Shown one piece after another: positions 57,836 to 64,000 of a stretch of DNA of 64,000 nucleotides; the first letter of the stretch is position 1; each line of letters begins with the position of its first letter. The DNA comes from Pleurodeles waltl (taxonomy: Eukaryota; Chordata; Amphibia; Caudata; Salamandridae): positions 1,022,647,066 through 1,022,711,065 of the forward strand of contig NC_090446.1 in the NCBI RefSeq assembly GCF_031143425.1, written 5' to 3'. The position numbers and the translations under genes are program-made. Below the pieces are notes generated by a model. It ran no database searches. It was not told where the DNA came from and saw only the letters and a program-made list of their open reading frames with translations.

Positions 57836-58704
57836 CCAACATAAAAAACGGACTACGGACTCTTAAGGCTACATACCTTGGCTTGTCAGCCATTTATAAA
57901 CTGTAATTCTTGCAAGATTGCTACTGCTCTTTGTCAGTTATTCATTAGCATGCTTTTTATGCAATCAAACAGCATTGTGTTTAAAGCACCATTTTATGTA
58001 ACATTACATATGTACATGCTTTTAAAGTCTCTCCTTTGTGAATATTCCCTTGGTGATGTTGGATATAAACATAGAAACTGGACTTCGATCATCTCTTACT
58101 TTTTATTGCTATTATTCATTGATATTATCCGCATTGCAACAATGTTCCTATCTAGCAATATAAACATAAGCAGAGAAATCCTTCAGCTACCCATTAAGCA
58201 TATCACAATGTTTTTCTGATTTGGCCTACAATGCTATTAAACATACAATTAAGCCAATATAGGCAAAGTATATAACATTTCAATTTTTCAAATCATAATA
58301 AACACACAAGCAAGCCCAAGTGGGCAAATGGTAAACCACCGTAATGCTTTGCAGAATATTCTAATGCTGCCTAATCACATAGAAAAACATAGAAACAATA
58401 GTAGAAATAGTACAAAAATAGACCCCAGTCAGGTGGGCTACTATTGATATTCATGAAAAGGATACAATAGCCCTTTTGCCTAAATGGTAGCCTTCCTTCA
58501 GGGTTAGACACAAAACCATGCTTGCTGGTGTTCGAAAGTGCCTGCCCATCCACTAAGTTCTAAAAAAGAGTGAAACCAATTTCAAAGCTAAAACTACTAC
58601 AACTAAATAAATTCATGTTTCCTCAAAATTAAAAACGGGCAAAAAATGCATATTAATAATTCACAGTCATTGTCAACCCTGAATACTTTTCCTCAGGGTA
58701 GTAG
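57836..58704. other. Unassigned A/T-rich DNA
   Basis: I see no gene. Part of 58430-58704 lies directly downstream of the Penelope-like stop codon on the minus strand and is probably its 3' flank. Confidence 0.4.
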
Positions 58705-59035
58705 TTATCCCAAATGTACTGCTAATTCATCGTCTACATTTATTCCTGTTGGGTACAGTATATTAAAGCCAATGATTATTTTAGTTTCTAATTTCTGCTT
58801 TTTGAGAGCTCTATTCCACCCCCCTCTTCATGTATGGGGATTCTGTTAAGCATCACAAACTTAAAACAGATCAACTTGTTTGTCATGATGGATTCTAAAG
58901 TGCTGTGCTACTGGATATGTTTTGTCTTCAAGGAGAATTGCTCTCATATGTTCCATCACTCATTTTTAGCTCCATGAATTGTTGTGCCCACCTGGCATTT
59001 ATTACTCGAACATCTTAGTCCATACACACTATAAT
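58705..59035 (-). pseudogene. Penelope-like element, C-terminal (GIY-YIG) fragment
   Basis: The minus strand ends with IGFNILYPTGINVDDELAVH and a TAA at 58705-58707, a characteristic C-terminus of Penelope-like retroelements. Upstream, in other frames, are segments resembling the preceding part (SLKTKHIQ.HSTLESI, IPIHEEGGG). Stops and frameshifts are common. The GIY-YIG catalytic motif itself is not clearly visible, so the domain name rests on the conserved C-terminal block. RT is absent. Confidence 0.55.
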
Positions 59036-60361
59036 CTGAATTATAGGTGACAATTACACTTTATGCATTTTCATTAGACAGCCACAAACACAACTGCTTC
59101 TGCATTCATCTGCATGCTGATGGGTCTTCTTGGGCAGGAAGGATGGGTGGGGCTCACACACTTCGAAGGGTAGTGGCCTTACCCCACACATAGGACTTAC
59201 TACCCCCCACATATAGCCTAGTAGACAGGACTGGGTTAAAAGGGATACTGGTCCACTTAAAAGCCACTCTTTGCAGTCTCCCCCACTTCAAAAACACTTT
59301 TGAGTATACGTACTGGGTCTCTAATCCTCTAAAATAAGACATTTCTGGATCTGGACCTGAACCTCTGTCAGAAGGACTGCTGTGCTGCTCAAAGCACTCA
59401 ACTGGACTGCTTTTCTGGAAAGACTGCTTTTCCGCTTGTTACCCTGCTGTCTGCTTCTCGCTGACTCTGCTGGAAGGACTCTGCCTTATCTCCAAAGTAA
59501 TAAGTGCTTGCTGACTTTTCCCATGTTCTACTGCAGTCTCAGGACCATCAAAGACTGCCTGCAACTCTCCTGGTGCTACAGGACTCTGCTATCTGTTAGT
59601 CTCACTCTTGCCTGTGGTGCCCCCTTCATGCTCTGGGCCTCAGAAGTGGGGTTCTGCAGCTGATTTCTACAAAAACCGACGCAACGCCTCATGTGCACGA
59701 GAAATTCCAACGCATTCTTCCTTCGACGCAGAGGCTGTTAGACAGCGCATTCATAGTCACTATGGCCCGATGCCAAAGCTCTACGTGGCTTGATGACAAT
59801 GCATCTCATTCACCTCAGTGTAGTTCGACGCCGAACCAGTGACCCGACTGCATGGGAAATACTGATGCATCTTGCCCTTGATGTCGATGGTTTGCTCCGT
59901 CCAAGGTACTGTTTCAGTGGACTTTGTGTGTGTTCTGTATCCGGCCTACACTCATCGTGGTCAGTCTGAATTTTGGATCTGCACAGGTCCCTCCCTACCT
60001 CAAATATGTCTTTGACTGCTAGTGACTTCTAAGTACTGTTTTGGATCTAATCTTTAAAAATGAATCTTTAAATTTTTAGTGGTTGAATTTTTTGTCGTTC
60101 TGGTCTTGTTTTACTCAGATAAATATTTTCTGTTTTCCTAACCTGGTGTGGAGTATTTTTGTGGGCTTTTCACTGTTAGTATATGAGTTATTGCACAAAT
60201 ATTTTACATATTGCCTTCTAAGTTATGCCTTCGTACTCTGTGCCAAGCTATCAGAGGGTGAGCACTGGATAATTTATGTTGTGACTTCCCCTTACTAGGA
60301 TTGTGGTCCCTGCTTGGACAGTGTGCATACCTCTGCCAACTAGTGACCCAATTTTTAACAC
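59036..60361. other. Unassigned DNA, possibly a minus-strand LTR up to 60360
   Basis: The right end reads, on the minus strand, TGTTAAAAATTGGGTCACTA, which has the look of an LTR start. C/T-rich sequence with CTGC repeats at 59370-59640 resembles transcribed LTR regions of amphibian gypsy elements. No partner LTR, polypurine tract or coding region is present in the window, so this is only a suggestion. No other gene is seen. Confidence 0.3.
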
Positions 60362-60364
60362 TAT

Positions 60365-60991
60365 GGGTCTCATCACGAGTATGGCGCTTGCCTGACCGCC
60401 AGACTCACGGATGACAGTCTGACCGTGCCATATTTTGACCATGGCAGTCTTGCCGCTGTCGGACTGCCAGCACCTCCATGATCAGAGATCCCGGAGGTCT
60501 GGCGGTTATGACGGTCCTAATCGGCCAGGACAGTGCTGCCCTAGGGATTACGACCTCGTTCTCCGCCAGCCATTTCATGGTGGTAATACCACCATGAAAA
60601 GGCTGGCGAAGAACGGATGCAGGGGGCCTAGGGGAGTCCCCTGCACTGCCCATGCATTTGGCATGGGCAGTGAAGGGGTGTCCCTGACCAGCACCCTCGC
60701 AATGTTCACTGTCTGCTGTGCAAAGTATATAACATCGCATTGTTTCCAATAATGTGCAGAGAGTGAACATTGCGAGGGTGCTGGTGCACCCTGCATCCTA
60801 CAGCATTGGTGCTGGCTCGATTACGAGCTGGAGAAAATGGTGCAAGCTGTTTTCTGCTAGGCCAGATGGCGAAAACCGAGGTTTCCGCCCACTGACGTAG
60901 CGGGAAATTCTTAATGGGCTATGGCGGCAACCACCCCTTCGGAAGTTTGGCAGCCAGTCTAAACCATCCCCCGAACTCGTAATGATGCCCT
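60365..60991. mobile_element. GC-rich foldback (MITE-like) element, copy 2
   Basis: A 627-bp element has inverted ends (GGGTCTCATCACGAGT on the left against GGGCATCATTACGAGTTC in the complement of the right) and a 3-bp duplication TAT (60362-60364 and 60992-60994). Interior arms pair over long stretches, for example CAGCACCCTCGCAATGTTCA near 60690 with its complement near 60770. It shares GGCGGT-type blocks and the phrase CCCCTGCACTGCCCATGC with the element at 9706-10261. It has no coding capacity. Confidence 0.65.
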
Positions 60992-60994
60992 ATG

Positions 60995-63164
60995 TGTGTG
61001 AGTATGTATATAAATATCCTTTTCCACAATCAATAGGAATATATACAGAAACCGTGCCTGGTGAAAATAACTCAAATATCTTCTCATGTCTACATCTGTG
61101 TAGCAAGAATATCATAACACAAACACATGCATTAGCATTCTTATTGCAGCCTCTAGACTCTACTTTACTTTTGTGCATTTTTCACCTTTCATTAATCTTT
61201 CAAGAATAACCAGAACAGTTTTCTGACTTGGGGTAACCACGTTTTAGACTTCATTACTCTAAATTATGATCATGTACACCCAGGTTTGGCTCCCTTTTAT
61301 TCAGGGAGCTGCTCAAGATGACCACCGCTCAGTGAATTCTGGGCCTTTAAGTCTACTTGTGATAACTAGCCATCGGAGCTAATAAAAACATTATTCCATG
61401 TTCTGCAGTAAGTTTCTTCAGATGTCATTAGGCACTATTTAATGCCCTGTGCTCATCAAAGTTTAGTTTTCTGTGAAGCGGACATGAGTCATGACCGCCT
61501 GACACAGACAGACAAGGAGCCAACATGCGCTGTTGATGCACATTTTGGACTTTGTGTTATATGATAATTATTTTAAATCCAATGAGAGATTATTCCTGCT
61601 GTTTACTGGGACTTCACTGGATACGCAAATAGCTTTGTGATGCTATATGCAAATATTTTATGATGCCATTAGTACCAAGAGGTACATATTAGAATTTCAA
61701 GATTGAAGAAAGCTCATGGTTGTAATGTTCAAGTAAATTGTTAATTTATTTTTAATTTGGAATAGAACTAAAGAAGATCTAGACCAGAATATCACAGTTG
61801 TGAAAAAAAGACATTAAAGAAAGATATGTACTTGTACAGTTAATGAGACAAGCTATAAATGTTCTGTTGTAAGTATAAATATTGAACTATCTAAAGGCGG
61901 ACAACTTTCTTTAAAAAAAATAGATTTACTTAATTTATTGCACACGTCAGTTTCCATCCAAAACCTTTGTTGAAAAATTTGCCACGTTCTCATTTGTCCT
62001 GATTGAAGAACATAGTTTGTAATGACCGAGAATTAGAAATGAACAAAAGATAATAATAGATAGATTGAAACAAAAAAGTTATGCTGGAGGAATACTGACC
62101 AAAGCAAAAAGAAGATCACAGAAGATCCACAAAAGGATTTTTGGAATATATAGTGAAATTAAATTGATAAAACAATAATTTTGTTCACCATGTTCAACTG
62201 TAAAGAATACAATTGAGTGGATTGCACTTTCAGAAAAGTTGGAAACTAAAGGGCCTGTTCACGGAGGCATTTTGGATTACGGAAATAGTAATCTGGTTGT
62301 ACTCTTTTACATACTCTTACATTTAAATTGCAAGTAATGCGTTCAGCATTGTTTAGTAATATGTTTCTTAATCTGTTCCTATTTCACCTTAATGTCTATT
62401 AAGAATGAAGAGTCCATTATACAATTCTTTGTTTTACCATTAAGTGGAGCCTTTAGAGAGTCAGTTACGCCTACTGGCTCTAGAGGCTCTAGTTGAGTGC
62501 CACTGCAAGGTTTGATCCCAAATCAGTCTAGTCTGATCTAACAAACTTGTTGTACACCCTGAATAGTACGATTTATGGTGGCAAGGGGCTCCTGGACACT
62601 TGCCAGTCAGCAACAATCAATTTAGGCAGTGAAGCAGAGGAAATAGTGGTGAGCCCATGAGATGGACTTTGTGACTTGTGAGATGCAGTAACCAGTGAAG
62701 GAGACTACTGATTCATATGATCTGGTGCTTGGATCACAATCTTTGATTATTATTTTTTTGCAAACTAGTAAGGTTTATATAGCTTAAACTATATTGCGAC
62801 AAGCCGTACAAAGCCCCCCCCTTACACACAGGCAATATTCAAAATTCCATACTCACTGCTGAAGCCCTGCCAATCTATGATATTCAAGTGTGATTTTACC
62901 CTCTGAGGAAGTGTTGTTTTTGTTGTTGTACATCAGGCGTAAAGCACCCTTACTGGATGTTAATATAGTGAATACCTTTTGCATATGAAGCATGTAATTT
63001 GGGTATTGGCAGTGACAGTCATTGATCTTCAGATTTCATGGATTTTCTCTTCTGCGCCACATGTATAACTAATAATTAAACCTGAAATTAGATACACGTG
63101 TATATTTTTATAAACATAGCAACACTACTGTTTGGCTCCAACAAGTGTACTAACCAAGCTCTTA
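60995..63164. other. Unassigned A/T-rich DNA
   Basis: No gene is recognised. A GGTTTGATCCC motif at 62509-62519 resembles a polymerase III B box and could mark a decayed tRNA-derived SINE, but no convincing A box or tail was found. Confidence 0.4.
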
Positions 63165-64000
63165 TAGCAGCCCCATCATTTCTTCAACATGCTGGCTGTC
63201 CTCCAATTCCATGGGAGAAATGGATAGAGATTTTATTTAAATTACATTCAGACGTTAGATGGAGTGAATTTTACTAGAAGAAGAAATAAAGCACTTCTAG
63301 AAAGTGTTTTAGAAAAAGGACAGCACATCTTTAAATATCTACCTGTTGCAGGTAATGGTCAAGGAGTTGTTATTCAGGAAAGCAAATGTTAGTTAGAAAT
63401 GAGGTTTGCCAAGACAGTGAATGTCGCCAAAATCAGGCATATGTTCTATACTCTGCCATAAAGAGTAGAATAATCAGGAGATTAATTTGTGGCTAGTTTT
63501 AGGGAGTTGGCAGTTACATTCCAATTTTGGTCCAAGACCAACACATTGATTGAAGTTCCTTTAATTGCTCAGTGTTCTAGCAAAAAGATGCATGAGAGAC
63601 AATGGGCTGCTCGCAGTCCTTTGCTCACAGATGCAATAATCATAGCCAAAGTAGTGAAGGAATCAGAACTTTGTTTTCGAGAAAGGCAACGGATAGAAAT
63701 CGGGAAGATGACAGGCATTGCAGTTGTAGAAGTCAGCAGTAGTGATACGAATGTGATAAAAGGAAAACTTGTAGAAAGCAAAGTGACATTCTAAGATACT
63801 TAAACAAACAAATGGGGAACGGGCAATGTGAAGCGATATAAGTCTTGTCACCAGTGTGGGAGTATAAATTGTGGTTCAGACTTGAGAACGTGTTGGGCAT
63901 TAGGCAAAGAGTGTAGACTTTGTGGGTGAAAGGGCATTTTACACATGTATAAATTTGGAAACAAAGACAAAGTTTCAGCCATCAATGAAGGGACGAGGCA
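63165..64000 (+). pseudogene. Ty3/gypsy gag remnant running off the window
   Basis: The plus strand shows APSFLQHAGCPPIPWEKW at 63170-63225, a typical start of capsid in gypsy gags. It is followed in another frame by KALLESVLEKGQHIFKYLP (63285-63345) and then, in the frame open at 63489-63794, by VASFRELAVTFQFW and LTDAIIIAKVVKESE. A cysteine-rich segment after 63840 (CHQCG ... CWALGKECRLCG) resembles the paired zinc knuckles at the end of such gags. At least two frameshifts and several stops are present. Pol would lie to the right of the window. Confidence 0.65.

Noticed and set aside
1..64000. tRNA, rRNA, riboswitch, operon or bacterial ribosome-binding features
   Set aside because: The sequence is a vertebrate-type repeat landscape. 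I saw no tRNA cloverleaf or rRNA segment, and prokaryotic features do not apply.

Overview
This is eukaryotic, almost certainly vertebrate, repeat-dominated DNA. The mix of a Ty3/gypsy element with integrase upstream of reverse transcriptase, a standard gag-PR-RT-RH-IN gypsy, DIRS-type tyrosine-recombinase retroelements, an L1-like LINE, a Penelope-like fragment, a Tc1-like element, a piggyBac tail and large GC-rich MITE-like inserts fits a giant amphibian genome. A salamander or newt is my best guess; this is recognition of the repeat style and was not tested by search. No complete host gene is visible. One 59-nt candidate exon (8426-8484) is the only trace of possible host coding sequence.

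Layout. 1-5861: 3' end of a Gmr1-like Ty3/gypsy element (PR tail, IN, RT, RNase H, PPT) with a long (about 2.7 kb) 3' LTR. 5862-8885: mostly unassigned DNA with a hairpin and the candidate exon. 8886-9170 and 21900-23450: one degenerate tandem array (units about 600-700 bp) split by an L1-like LINE on the minus strand (9171-21899). That LINE has a poly(A) end, an 11-bp target-site duplication (10/11 match), and is itself invaded by a gypsy element (10890-16267, 5-bp TSD) and a GC-rich foldback element (9706-10261, 3-bp TSD). It also carries an internal partial duplication of its ORF2.

23517-29418: a nearly complete DIRS-type element with gag, RT/RNase H/methyltransferase-like domain, tyrosine recombinase, inverted terminal repeats and a textbook internal complementary region. 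A (TA)n tract separates it from a second, 3'-truncated DIRS copy (29483-31372). 31385-33761: unique 'head' of a dispersed repeat, interrupted by a Tc1-like transposon with DD37E spacing (32137-33699). 33762-54844: about 55 head-to-tail copies of a 383-bp satellite, organised into 3064-bp (8-mer) and then 3447-bp (9-mer) higher-order repeats, ended by a diverged inverted partial monomer (about 54905-55190).

55191-64000: a 285-bp tandem duplication, a piggyBac transposase C-terminus abutting a minus-strand LTR fragment of the same family as the LTR at 3177-5861, a Penelope-like C-terminus, a second GC-rich foldback element, and at the right edge a decayed gypsy gag running out of the window. 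Nearly all coding sequences are interrupted by stops or frameshifts, so this is a record of nested insertions and satellite amplification, not a working gene neighbourhood. Coordinates of element edges are exact where I could match target duplications or terminal repeats and approximate elsewhere.
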